Shown: piece by piece, positions 7,075 through 15,566 of the stretch | Layout of the letters: each line of letters begins with the position of its first letter | How positions within the stretch are numbered: position 1 is the stretch's first letter | Assembly (NCBI GenBank): GCA_036496265.1 | Contig: DASXLL010000002.1 | Span: 1-42,413, forward strand | Reading direction: 5' to 3' | DNA length: 42,413 nt | From: CAYLLN01 sp036496265 | GTDB lineage: Bacteria > Planctomycetota > Planctomycetia > Pirellulales > Pirellulaceae | The notes under the pieces: model-generated | Told to the model about the DNA's origin: nothing | Databases searched by the model: none | What the model saw: only the letters and a program-made list of their open reading frames with translations | Translations under genes and position numbers: made by a program

Positions 7075-8001
7075 ATGGCCACCCAATTAGCCGAGCCGGC
7101 GAAACCAAAGGCTCCGAGCACCGCCAGCGACGTGGTGATCGAAACTCGCAGCCTGACCAAGATTTACCGCGATTTCTGGGGTCGGCAGAAGGTGCGGGCG
7201 CTAAGTGCGCTCGACCTACAGATTCGCAAAGGCGAGATTTTTGGCCTGCTGGGCCCGAACGGGTCGGGAAAATCGACGACGATCAAGCTGCTGCTCGGTT
7301 TGCTGTTTCCGACGAGCGGCCAGGCCCTGGTGTTCGGCAAAGAATCGACCGAGGTCACCAAGAACGAGCGGATCGGTTATCTGCCGGAAGAATCGTATCT
7401 CTACAAGTTTTTGAACGCCGAAGAAACGCTCGATTTTTACGGCCGGCTGTTCGATATGCCGGCGAGTGTGCGGGAGCGGCGAACGAACGAGCTGATCGAG
7501 ATGGTGGGGCTGAATTGGGCTCGGCGGCGGCAGCTTCGCGAATATTCCAAGGGCATGACCCGCCGCATTGGACTGGCGCAGGCGCTGATCAATGATCCGG
7601 AATTGATTTTGCTCGACGAACCGACCTCCGGTCTCGACCCAATCGGCACGCGAGAGATGAAGGATCTGATCCTGAAGCTCCGCGACCAAGGCAAAACCAT
7701 TTTGATGAGCAGCCACTTGCTGCCGGATGTGCAGGATGTGTGCGACCGGATCGCGATCTTGCACCAGGGCGAGTTGAAAGAACTCGGCCGCGTGGATGAA
7801 CTTCTGACGGTGCAAGACGTGGTGCAAGTCCGGGCCAAGGGGCTCAGCAAAGCGGCGGAGGACGAGATTCGCGCGGTCATCGCCCGGCACGGCGGCGAGC
7901 TAGTGGCGGTGGAGCATCCGACGCTGTCGCTGGAAGAGCTGTTCCTGAATATCGTACGCGACAGCGAGGCACGGCCGGGGCGAAGAGCAGGGCAAGGTTA
8001 A
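7075..8001 (+). CDS. ABC transporter ATP-binding protein
   Basis: A 308-residue ABC ATPase of the ABC-2 exporter class (CcmA/NosF-like). Walker A is GPNGSGKST (about 62–70), the Q-loop is replaced by a YLPEE segment as in this subfamily, the signature is YSKGMTRRIG, Walker B is LILLDEPTSGLDP, and the switch His is in MSSHLLPDV. A C-terminal extension of about 80 residues fits the regulatory tail of ABC-2 ATPases. It should energise the permease encoded at 8192. The 190-bp gap between the two genes is filled with spacer repeats, so the genes may still be co-transcribed. Confidence 0.93.
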   Translation: MATQLAEPAKPKAPSTASDVVIETRSLTKIYRDFWGRQKVRALSALDLQIRKGEIFGLLGPNGSGKSTTIKLLLGLLFPTSGQALVFGKESTEVTKNERIGYLPEESYLYKFLNAEETLDFYGRLFDMPASVRERRTNELIEMVGLNWARRRQLREYSKGMTRRIGLAQALINDPELILLDEPTSGLDPIGTREMKDLILKLRDQGKTILMSSHLLPDVQDVCDRIAILHQGELKELGRVDELLTVQDVVQVRAKGLSKAAEDEIRAVIARHGGELVAVEHPTLSLEELFLNIVRDSEARPGRRAGQG

Positions 8002-8004
8002 TGA

Positions 8005-8165
8005 CCAAGCACGGCCGAGGCCAATGACCAAGCACCAAGCACCAAGCATCAAATCACAAACAAATACAAAGCACGAAATACGAATGACCGAGAGCATTTG
8101 AATTTGAGTATTTAGAATTTGTTTGGTTCTTGATGCTTGTAATTTGAGATTTTGACTACAAGTAA
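8005..8165. repeat. AT-rich spacer phrases (CAAGCACCAAGCA type)
   Basis: Tandem-like phrases such as ACCAAGCACCAAGCATC, AAATCACAAACAAATAC and GAATTTGAGTATTTAGAATTTG fill the gap between the ABC ATPase and permease genes. They are much richer in A+T than the flanking genes. I recall similar phrases as recurrent spacer sequence in planctomycete genomes; no coding frame or terminator was seen. Confidence 0.55.
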
Positions 8166-8191
8166 AGTCTGTTTTTTCAATCAACTAATAC

Positions 8192-10069
8192 ATGGCATTT
8201 GAACGCGGGATTCCGAATTTTCTGCACTGGCTGCTGGGCAGTCCGACGTCGTCGCTGCTGGTGCCGGCGTCGTGGGGGTTTTTGTTTGGAACGCTGGCGA
8301 TCTGCCTGTTGTTGTTTTTGATTGTGCCGTTCATTTGCTTCGTGATTTTGTCGCTGCAATATGGGCCGAGTGAGGCGTTCTATTACGTCGCACGGTCGAT
8401 CTTCACGGCGGTGACGGAAGATTTGCCGCGGTTTTCACCACGGCGAACTTTTGCGGTGGCCCGGCTGGCGGTTCAAGAGGCGATTCGCAACAAGATCCTC
8501 GTCGGCTTCGGCATTTTCTTGCTGCTGCTGCTCATCGCCGGGATGTTCTTGGACACCGGCAGCCGCGATCCGGTCTATAACCCGGCTCGCGTGTATCTGA
8601 GCTTCGTGCTGACGGCGACGAATTACCTCGTGTTGCTAATGGCGTTGCTCTTAAGCGCCTTTAGCCTGCCCAACGACATCAAGAACCGCACGATTTACAC
8701 GGTTGTTACGAAGCCGATTCGGGCGAGCGAGATTGTTATCGGGCGGACGTTCGGCTTTGCGGCCGTCGGCACGGCAATGCTCCTGGCGATGGGAGCGATC
8801 AGCTATCTCTTTGTTACCTGGTCGCTGAATCACGATCACGCGGTCGACGTGGCGAGCGTCGCGGACGAGAACGGCAAGGACGGCAAGCTGATCCGCCGCA
8901 CGGGCGAGACAACGATCGATCAACACCACAGCCACACGTTCGAGGTGGATGCCAACGGCAAAGGGCGGACGAACACGATCCGCGGACACTGGCATGAGGT
9001 TACGCGAACGGACGACGGCAAGTATCGCGTCGGGCCGCCGCAGGGGCACTTGATTGCCCGGGCGCCGATTTATGGCCAGCTTGTGGTTTACGACCGGGAT
9101 GGCAAACCGGGCAAAGGGATTAACGTCGGCAACGAATGGGAATATCGCGGCTACATCGAAGGCGGTACGCCGGGCGTGCAGACGAAGGCCCACGCGATTT
9201 GGACTTTCTCCGGTGTCACGAAGGAAAAGTATCCCAACGGGTTGCCGCTGGAATTGAACTTACGTGTCTTCAGGACTTTCAAGGGCGATATTGAGCGGGG
9301 CGTGCTTGGCGAGTTGGTGATTCGCAATCCGAATCCCGACGCGCCGGTGAAGCGGAGCGGGCCGATTGTCTTCATATCGAAAGAATTTGTTGCCGACCGC
9401 CGCGTGATTCCGCTCGAGCTCAACAGCGAAATCGGCGGCGCGGCGGGCGCCGGCAAGGTGGACTTGTTCAAAGACCTGGTCGATGGCGGCGAGGTGCAAG
9501 TCGAGCTGCGGTGCGTCGAGCCGGCTCAATACTTCGGTGTCGCAGAGCCTGATGTCTATCTGCGGCCCGGCGATGCGCCGTTCGAGTTGAATTTTGCCAA
9601 GGCATACTTGAGCATTTGGCTGCAGATGCTGCTGGTGACGGCCTTCGGCGTGACGTTCAGTACATTCCTATCCGGTCCCGTGGCGTTGATGGCGTCGATC
9701 TCGGCCATCGTGCTTGGCTTCTTTGGTCAGTTCATCCGCGATATTGCCAACGGTGCTGCTTACGGCGGCGGGCCGATCGAGTCGTTCATCCGAATCATCA
9801 CGCAGCAAAACGTGATGACGGACATGGAGATCAACAAGATTCTGCTGACGATCATCAAAGGCGCCGACGGCCTGTTGATGCATCTGCTGCAAGCCGCGAC
9901 TTATATCCTGCCCGACTACACGCAATTCGACACGACGGAATTTGTGGCCAGCGGGTATAACATCTTTGGTGCTCTTGTTGGCGAGCAGCTGGTGATGGCC
10001 TTGGTGTATTTTACGGCGGTTTCGATCGCCGGCTATTTCTTCCTGAAGACGCGGGAGATCGCGGCATGA
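8192..10069 (+). CDS. ABC-2 type permease with large extracytoplasmic domain
   Basis: A 625-residue membrane protein resembling the permeases annotated for multicopper-enzyme maturation (NosY/ABC-2 class). Likely membrane segments lie at about residues 28–56, 103–121, 135–162 and 186–208, then three or more between about 470 and 620. The 260 residues between segment 4 and the C-terminal group are hydrophilic and beta-rich, with a His-containing stretch (DQHHSHTFEVDANGKG), and should be outside the cytoplasmic membrane. It pairs with the ATPase at 7075, and its stop overlaps the next start as ATGA. The substrate is not evident. Confidence 0.82.
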   Translation: MAFERGIPNFLHWLLGSPTSSLLVPASWGFLFGTLAICLLLFLIVPFICFVILSLQYGPSEAFYYVARSIFTAVTEDLPRFSPRRTFAVARLAVQEAIRNKILVGFGIFLLLLLIAGMFLDTGSRDPVYNPARVYLSFVLTATNYLVLLMALLLSAFSLPNDIKNRTIYTVVTKPIRASEIVIGRTFGFAAVGTAMLLAMGAISYLFVTWSLNHDHAVDVASVADENGKDGKLIRRTGETTIDQHHSHTFEVDANGKGRTNTIRGHWHEVTRTDDGKYRVGPPQGHLIARAPIYGQLVVYDRDGKPGKGINVGNEWEYRGYIEGGTPGVQTKAHAIWTFSGVTKEKYPNGLPLELNLRVFRTFKGDIERGVLGELVIRNPNPDAPVKRSGPIVFISKEFVADRRVIPLELNSEIGGAAGAGKVDLFKDLVDGGEVQVELRCVEPAQYFGVAEPDVYLRPGDAPFELNFAKAYLSIWLQMLLVTAFGVTFSTFLSGPVALMASISAIVLGFFGQFIRDIANGAAYGGGPIESFIRIITQQNVMTDMEINKILLTIIKGADGLLMHLLQAATYILPDYTQFDTTEFVASGYNIFGALVGEQLVMALVYFTAVSIAGYFFLKTREIAA

Positions 10070-11799
10070 GTAAGAGCGCCTCGTTTACGCGGAAGGTCGC
10101 GTATATCAGTGCGATTGCCCTGCTGCTATTGCCAATTGCAGCGATCAGCCAGCCGGCGACGATCAATCCTGGCCGCAGCGGCCATTCGGCGGGTGGAAAA
10201 CTCGCGCAATTGCGGTCGCAATATAACTTGGCGCAGGCGGAACTCGGCGAAATCGATCCGGCTAGCGAGACGATGAAGCTTTCGACGCTCGGTCTCCGCG
10301 GCGTCGCCGCCAACATCCTGTGGGGCTGGGCCAATTATTACAAGAAGATCGAGGACTGGGACAAGCTGGAGATGACGGTCAACCAGATTATCCGCCTCCA
10401 GCCGAATTTCGTCGAAGTCTGGGACTTTCAGGCCCACAACCTGTCGTACAACGTGTCGGTCGAGTTCGACGACTACCGGATGCGTTATCAGTGGGTGAAG
10501 AAGGGAATCGAGTTTCTCATTCTGGGTAGCCACTACAACCGCGATGAGCCGGGAATCTTGCGGCAAATCGGCTGGTTCGTGGGCCAGAAGATCGGCCGGG
10601 CGGACGAGCACATGCAATTCCGCCGCCTGTTCCGCGAGGACAAGGACTTTCATCAGACGTTCCGCGACAACGGCATCGAGGTCGATGACGGCCAGGGTCC
10701 CGACGGAAAGCCAGACAACTGGCTCGTCAGCAAGCTGTGGTACGAGAAGGCGGTGAACGCTCACATCGCGCACGATAAGCCGATTCGCGGGACGACTCCG
10801 CTGCTGTTTTATAGCGGCGCACCGATGTCGATCATGAACAGCGCGGCCGCGATGAACAAAGACGGCTATTTCTTCGAGAACGCCGTTATCGCGTGGCAGC
10901 AAGCCAAGGACGCCTGGCTGCGGTATGGCGAGCGAGAGTTGCCGACTTCGGTTGGCTTCAATATTCGGCTGAACGACCAGGAGTCGGTTGAACAGCGAAT
11001 CAAGGAAGCGAAGGACGAGATCGCGAGGCTCTGCCCCGGCGTGGAAGAGGAAATCAAGCAAGAGAAAATCAACCGACTGTCGGCGGATAAGAAAGCCGTG
11101 CTGCAGACGGCGCCGGCCGAGCGATCGCCGGAGCAATTTTCATTGTCGTATGAAGCGGAGCAGGAAACGAAGGTTTTGCCGCGGGACTTTTTGAGTCGCG
11201 CGAAGCGACCAGAGGACCGACCGCGAGTGCGGCAGCTTGTGGATCAAATCGAGGAGGATGAGGCGACCTCACATCAGGTTGAGATCAATCGCCGGATCGT
11301 AAATTTCGCTTACTGGCGGATGCGGGCCGAATCGGAGCTGACCGACGAAGCGCCCAAGGCTCACAGCGACGAGTACGAGGCGAATAAGTTGGCTGAGAGC
11401 GGTGAAGGTCTGGCCAAGGCGCGCGGCTTATACGAGGCGGCGTGGAAGCTTTATGCGGTGATTCTCGATAAATACCCGGACCTGATGGACAATGCCGAAG
11501 CGCAAGACATCATCGAGTCGGTTTCGCATTATCGCGACGTGTTGGGCCAGCTCGACGAGCCGTTCCCGGCCGATTTTCCGCTGTGGCCGCTGATGGACAA
11601 GCATTACAAGGGCCAGCAGATTCGCGACCAGGTGAAATTGCTTCAGGGACGTGACGCGGTTGAGGAGAAAAAGCCCGCCGAGAAGAAGCCCGAGGATAAG
11701 GGCGACGAGCTGAAGAAGTCGGACGAAAAGCCAGGCAACGAGAGGCCGAACGACGCCAAGGAAAATGCCGCAGCTGAAACCAAGCCCGACGCCAAGTAA
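10066..11799 (+). CDS. Exported TPR-like protein coupled to ABC permease
   Basis: A 577-residue protein with an N-terminal signal or anchor (residues about 9–29, YISAIALLLLPIAAISQPA). A helical region follows that reads like TPR units (GLRGVAANILWGWANYYKK, DWDKLEMTVNQIIRLQPNF). The middle is rich in conserved-looking Trp and Tyr, and the last 40 residues are a Lys/Glu-rich tail (VEEKKPAEKKPEDKGDE). I do not recognise a named family. The ATGA overlap with the permease gene implies stoichiometric expression and a role as periplasmic partner of the transporter; this is inference. Confidence 0.75.
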   Translation: MSKSASFTRKVAYISAIALLLLPIAAISQPATINPGRSGHSAGGKLAQLRSQYNLAQAELGEIDPASETMKLSTLGLRGVAANILWGWANYYKKIEDWDKLEMTVNQIIRLQPNFVEVWDFQAHNLSYNVSVEFDDYRMRYQWVKKGIEFLILGSHYNRDEPGILRQIGWFVGQKIGRADEHMQFRRLFREDKDFHQTFRDNGIEVDDGQGPDGKPDNWLVSKLWYEKAVNAHIAHDKPIRGTTPLLFYSGAPMSIMNSAAAMNKDGYFFENAVIAWQQAKDAWLRYGERELPTSVGFNIRLNDQESVEQRIKEAKDEIARLCPGVEEEIKQEKINRLSADKKAVLQTAPAERSPEQFSLSYEAEQETKVLPRDFLSRAKRPEDRPRVRQLVDQIEEDEATSHQVEINRRIVNFAYWRMRAESELTDEAPKAHSDEYEANKLAESGEGLAKARGLYEAAWKLYAVILDKYPDLMDNAEAQDIIESVSHYRDVLGQLDEPFPADFPLWPLMDKHYKGQQIRDQVKLLQGRDAVEEKKPAEKKPEDKGDELKKSDEKPGNERPNDAKENAAAETKPDAK

Positions 11800-11975
11800 C
11801 GCGATGCGAATTAACCTGTCGGTTTTTTAATACGGCCCGAAGTGGAAATTGCCGTGGGGCGACACTTCGAAGGCGAGGCGCAAAGACTGGGGGTTGCGTT
11901 GCCCCGCTTGGGCATCGTCCGTTACGATGTGTGGGGGCTTTCATCCTCATTTTTTGCAGAGGACGGGACGCGGCC

Positions 11976-13892
11976 ATGAGATTTCGATGCATCTGCGCAC
12001 GGTTCACAATGGCCGTCGTACTGATTTTTGCGCTCGGTTTGATTTGCGGCTGTGGTGAGGCCCCGACGCCGACGACGACCGCTACGGCAGGATCGCCTGC
12101 GCCACCTCCGCCTCCGCCGACAGATACGGCTGCTGGAGCCGAATCCACCCCGCCAGCCGGTGGTCAGTTAGCCGATGAAGCAGCACAAGGCGAGACGGCA
12201 CAGTCGGCCAATGCTCTGGCGACCGATGCTCTGGCGACCGCCGAGCCGGCTCCGCCGCTGGACGTATTTCAAGTAGCGCAGCGCGTGGAAAACCCGTATA
12301 CCCGGCGGGTAGAAATTCCTGAATTCGGCCCTGGCGTCGTCTGGCTGAACACCAAGCCGCTGACGAAGGCCGATTTGAAGGGCAAATTCGTGATATTGGA
12401 TTTTTGGACCTATTGCTGCATCAACTGCATGCACATTTTGCCGGAATTGAAAAAACTGGAGCGACAGTTTCCGAAGAATCTCGTGGTCATTGGCGTGCAT
12501 TCGGCCAAATTCGCAACGGAGAAAGACACCGACAACATTCGCGGCGCCATGCTCCGCAACGAAGTCGAGCATCCGGTCATCAACGATGCCGATCATTCGC
12601 TGTGGAACACTTACGGCATTGGCAGTTGGCCTTCGATCCGGTTGATCGATCCGGAAGGAATGCTTGTGGATGGGCGGTCGGGCGAGTTCAAAGCGGCTGA
12701 GGTGCAAGCTGTTCTCAATAAGGCTTTGCCCTATTACCGGCAGCAAAAGCTACTCGACGAAACGCCGCTGAAATTCGATCTGGAGATCACCAAAGAGCCG
12801 CCGACGCCGCTGCGCTTTCCCGGCAAAATCTTGGCGGATGAAAAAGGCAACCGGCTGTTCATCAGCGATAGCAATCACAATCGGATCGTCATCACCGATT
12901 TGGCCGGCAAGCTGATCGACACGATCGGCAATGGGGATATTGGCACCAGCGATGGCGATTTCCAGACCACCTCGTTCGATCATCCGCAGGGCTGCGCTTT
13001 GGCCGGCGAAACACTGTACGTGGCCGACACCGAGAACCACAACATCCGTAAGGTTGATTTGACGGCCAAAAGAGTGACGACGGTCGCTGGGACAGGCGAG
13101 CAGGCATCGAATCCGTGGCCTGGATTTGTGCAAGGTGCTCCGCCGGTGCGGAAACGCTATGTTGGTCCGCCGAAAACAACCGCGCTGTCGAGTCCCTGGG
13201 CGCTCAATGTTCATGAAAAAGACCTCTATATCGCGATGGCCGGTTGCCATCAGATTTGGAAGATGCCGCTCGATGAAAGCGAAATTGGTCCGTATGCCGG
13301 CAATGCGCTGGAAGACATTGTGAACGGCGATTTGCTGCCCCGCGAGCCGTTTGCCGGCGGGGGCGCGTCGTCGTTTGCTCAGCCTAGCGGTTTATCGGGT
13401 GACGGCTCGTACCTTTATGTCGCCGACAGCGAAGGCAGCTCGATTCGCAAAGTACCGTACAAAAAGGGGACGCTGGAGGTGGGCACGGTTGTCGGCTCCG
13501 ATCATTTGCCACGCGGTCAACGGCTATTTCATTTCGGTGACAAAGACGGCCCGCGGGCCGAAGCCAAGCTGCAGCACTGCCTCGGTGTCGATTATCTCGA
13601 CAACAAGCTTTATGTCGCAGACACATACAACCACAAAATCAAGGTCGTGAATGCGAAGACGGGCGAAACGCATACGCTCGCGGGCACTGGGGAGGCGGGA
13701 AAAAGCGACGGTCCGCCGTCATCGGCACAATTTCATGAGCCGGCCGGCCTCGATCATGCCAAGGGTCGGCTCTACGTCGCCGATACGAACAATCATCTCA
13801 TCCGCATGGTTGACATAGCCAGTGGGAAAGTCGCCACGTTGACGATTAGCGGCTTGGAGCCACCCGGGAAGGCGGCGGTGGCAGCGCAGTGA
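11976..13892 (+). CDS. Thioredoxin-like / NHL beta-propeller lipoprotein
   Basis: A 638-residue protein with the domain order of human NHLRC2. The first residues (VVLIFALGLICGC) form a lipoprotein signal with Cys26 as the likely lipidated residue. A Pro/Ala/Thr-rich linker of about 70 residues follows. The thioredoxin-like domain carries YCCINCMH (CCINC at 147–151), then an AhpC/TSA-like stretch with a cis-Pro region (GIGSWPSIRLIDPEG). After that come about five NHL-type blades with repeated LYVADTxNHxIRKVD motifs. ATG 11976 is chosen over GTG 11931 because it starts the signal peptide and has AGAGGA upstream. Likely a surface or periplasmic redox or binding protein; substrate unknown. Confidence 0.9.
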   Translation: MRFRCICARFTMAVVLIFALGLICGCGEAPTPTTTATAGSPAPPPPPPTDTAAGAESTPPAGGQLADEAAQGETAQSANALATDALATAEPAPPLDVFQVAQRVENPYTRRVEIPEFGPGVVWLNTKPLTKADLKGKFVILDFWTYCCINCMHILPELKKLERQFPKNLVVIGVHSAKFATEKDTDNIRGAMLRNEVEHPVINDADHSLWNTYGIGSWPSIRLIDPEGMLVDGRSGEFKAAEVQAVLNKALPYYRQQKLLDETPLKFDLEITKEPPTPLRFPGKILADEKGNRLFISDSNHNRIVITDLAGKLIDTIGNGDIGTSDGDFQTTSFDHPQGCALAGETLYVADTENHNIRKVDLTAKRVTTVAGTGEQASNPWPGFVQGAPPVRKRYVGPPKTTALSSPWALNVHEKDLYIAMAGCHQIWKMPLDESEIGPYAGNALEDIVNGDLLPREPFAGGGASSFAQPSGLSGDGSYLYVADSEGSSIRKVPYKKGTLEVGTVVGSDHLPRGQRLFHFGDKDGPRAEAKLQHCLGVDYLDNKLYVADTYNHKIKVVNAKTGETHTLAGTGEAGKSDGPPSSAQFHEPAGLDHAKGRLYVADTNNHLIRMVDIASGKVATLTISGLEPPGKAAVAAQ

Positions 13893-13904
13893 GCCCGAAA
13901 CAAA

Positions 13905-14159
13905 TCAGTAGTGATTACGGAGCTGAACAATGATCACTGCTTCTGCCGTGACTTTGTACACGAGGCGGTGTTCATCTGTGATGCGACGTGACCAGTAACC
14001 AGAAAGCGATTGTTTCAGTGGTTCGGGCTTGCCAATCCCCGTCAAGGGGTGACGGAGAATGTCCTTGATTAGATCGTGAATCTTCGCAACGACTTTCTTG
14101 TTCGTCGCATGCCAGTACAGATAGTCTTCCCAGGCGTGCGTCGAAAATGCGATATTCAT
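13905..14159 (-). CDS. yoeB: YoeB-family ribosome-dependent mRNA interferase toxin
   Basis: An 84-residue toxin that aligns along its full length with E. coli YoeB, which cleaves mRNA in the ribosomal A site. The catalytic residues are at the same numbers: Glu46, Arg65 and the C-terminal His83-Tyr84. The motifs KPEPLKQSLSGYWSRRI and DEHRLVY are nearly identical to the family. Its ATG overlaps the antitoxin stop (ATGA, 14156–14159), the normal order for this module. It appears intact and active. Confidence 0.95.
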   Translation of the reverse strand: MNIAFSTHAWEDYLYWHATNKKVVAKIHDLIKDILRHPLTGIGKPEPLKQSLSGYWSRRITDEHRLVYKVTAEAVIIVQLRNHY

Positions 14160-14413
14160 TCATCAAAATTTAGCTGGCGGACCGCGGCATTTCCTCGTTC
14201 GAGTTCGTCGATTGACTCCATGAGGCGCTTGGCATTCGCCGGGCTCTTGAGCAAATAGGCGGTTTCCTCCAGTGCCTCATAATCATCGAGCGACATCATT
14301 ACCACAGCGCGATTATCGTCCCGCATGATAATAACCGGCGAATGATCGTCGCAAACCTTATCCATCGCGGCTGCGAGATTGCTGTTCGCGGCACTATAGG
14401 TAATAGCTTCCAT
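14156..14413 (-). CDS. yefM: YefM-family antitoxin
   Basis: An 85-residue Phd/YefM antitoxin and autorepressor. The N-terminal DNA-binding part reads MEAITYSAANSNLAAAMDKV, followed by the dimer strand PVIIMRD and the conserved SLDDYEALEETAYLLKSPAN. The C-terminal segment (ESIDELERGNAAVRQLNFD) wraps and neutralises YoeB in known complexes. A longer in-frame extension up to 15031 runs antisense through the moxR gene and is not real. A good promoter lies directly before this ATG (14421–14449). Confidence 0.95.
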   Translation of the reverse strand: MEAITYSAANSNLAAAMDKVCDDHSPVIIMRDDNRAVVMMSLDDYEALEETAYLLKSPANAKRLMESIDELERGNAAVRQLNFDE

Positions 14414-14420
14414 AAGTTTC

Positions 14421-14449
14421 AGACTACTGCATACGCAATCCACGGTCAA
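14421..14449 (-). promoter_or_regulatory. Sigma-70-type promoter of yefM-yoeB, possibly leaderless
   Basis: On the minus strand TTGACC (14449–14444) and TAGTCT (14426–14421) are separated by exactly 17 bp. Only 7 nt lie between the -10 box and the yefM ATG, so transcription would begin at or next to the start codon, giving a leaderless mRNA. No Shine–Dalgarno sequence is seen. Confidence 0.5.
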
Positions 14450-14545
14450 TTTCTTTCGCCATCGCGGCAGCATTAGCTGAAAGCCATCCTTCGAAGCTAT
14501 TCTGAAGCAGTGATAAGACGATTGGCTCAGGGAAAAGGCAACACC

Positions 14546-15502
14546 ATGGCGGACGTGGCAGGGCTGGCGAAGCGGGTCATCGCGAATGTCGAGCGGGCGA
14601 TCGTCGGCAAGCGGCAGCAATTGATCTTGTCGATGGTTTCGTGGCTCTGCGAGGGCCACATTTTGCTGGAAGATGTGCCGGGCGTCGCTAAAACGATGCT
14701 GGCCCGGGCGCTGGCGCGGTCGATCGGTTGCACGTTCAAGCGGATTCAATGCACGCCCGATTTGCTGCCGACCGACGTGACGGGCGCTTCGATTTTCAAT
14801 CAGAAGACGGTCGAGTTCGAGTTCCGGCCGGGACCGCTGTTTGCGCAGGTGGTGCTGGCCGATGAAATCAACCGCACGACGCCGCGAACGCAAGCCGCGC
14901 TTCTCGAAGCAATGGCCGAAAGCCGAGTGACTGTTGATGGCACGAGCTATCGGCTCGGTCCGCCGTTTCTCGTCGTCGCCACGCAGAACCCGGTCGATCA
15001 CGAAGGCACCTTTCCGTTGCCCGAGGCGCAACTCGATCGGTTCTTGATGCGGTTCAGCCTTGGTTATCCGACGCTCGAAGAAGAATTGAAGATGCTGGAA
15101 CTATTGCAGCGGGCTCATCCAATCGATTCGTTGCAGCCTGTCGCTACAGCCGAGGAAGTCATCGCTTGCCAGGCCGCAGTCCGCGAAATTTATGTCGATG
15201 ACAAGGTGCGGCGGTATCTGATGCAGATTGTCCACGACACACGGGAGCACGATGATATCGGCCTTGGCGGCAGCCCGCGAGCTTCCATCGCCTTATTTCG
15301 GACATCGCAAGCTATGGCCGCGCTGCGCGGGCGCAATTATGTGCTACCCGATGATGTGAAAAAGGTCGCGGCGGCTGTGTTAACCCATCGGATCATTCTC
15401 AAGCCCGAAAGTCGCTTGCGAAAAATCACCGCGGCGGAATTGGTGGATCAGATCGTGGCGGAGATCGCGGTGCCGACACTGGAGGAGAGAGCGGCGTCGT
15501 AG
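14546..15502 (+). CDS. MoxR-family AAA+ ATPase
   Basis: A 318-residue MoxR ATPase, a chaperone-like AAA+ protein that commonly works with DUF58 and VWA proteins. Walker A is LEDVPGVAKTML, Walker B is VVLADEINRTTPRTQ, sensor 1 is VVATQNPVDHEG, and the FPLPEAQLDRFLM block is the family hallmark. The C-terminal lid carries GGSPRASIALFRTSQA. ATG 14546 has AAAAGG upstream and is preferred over GTG 14510. The DUF58 partner lies at 16253, separated from it by the RAYT gene. The stop codon is immediately followed by a REP palindrome. Confidence 0.94.
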   Translation: MADVAGLAKRVIANVERAIVGKRQQLILSMVSWLCEGHILLEDVPGVAKTMLARALARSIGCTFKRIQCTPDLLPTDVTGASIFNQKTVEFEFRPGPLFAQVVLADEINRTTPRTQAALLEAMAESRVTVDGTSYRLGPPFLVVATQNPVDHEGTFPLPEAQLDRFLMRFSLGYPTLEEELKMLELLQRAHPIDSLQPVATAEEVIACQAAVREIYVDDKVRRYLMQIVHDTREHDDIGLGGSPRASIALFRTSQAMAALRGRNYVLPDDVKKVAAAVLTHRIILKPESRLRKITAAELVDQIVAEIAVPTLEERAAS

Positions 15503-15503
15503 T

Positions 15504-15528
15504 AGGTCTTGCCCGCCGGGCGGGACCT
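15504..15528. repeat. REP-like palindrome, copy 2
   Basis: The 25-bp element AGGTCTTGCCC...GGGCGGGACCT, a diverged copy of the palindrome at 4726. It begins one base after the moxR stop codon and forms the left flank of the RAYT gene. Confidence 0.75.
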
Positions 15529-15566
15529 AGCGTTACGTTAACGCATTCCATTATCAGTCACCCGCC

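Noticed and set aside
14414..15031. N-terminal extension of the antitoxin frame to 291 residues
   Set aside because: The extension is antisense to moxR; the first 85-residue ATG frame matches YefM end to end and has its own promoter.
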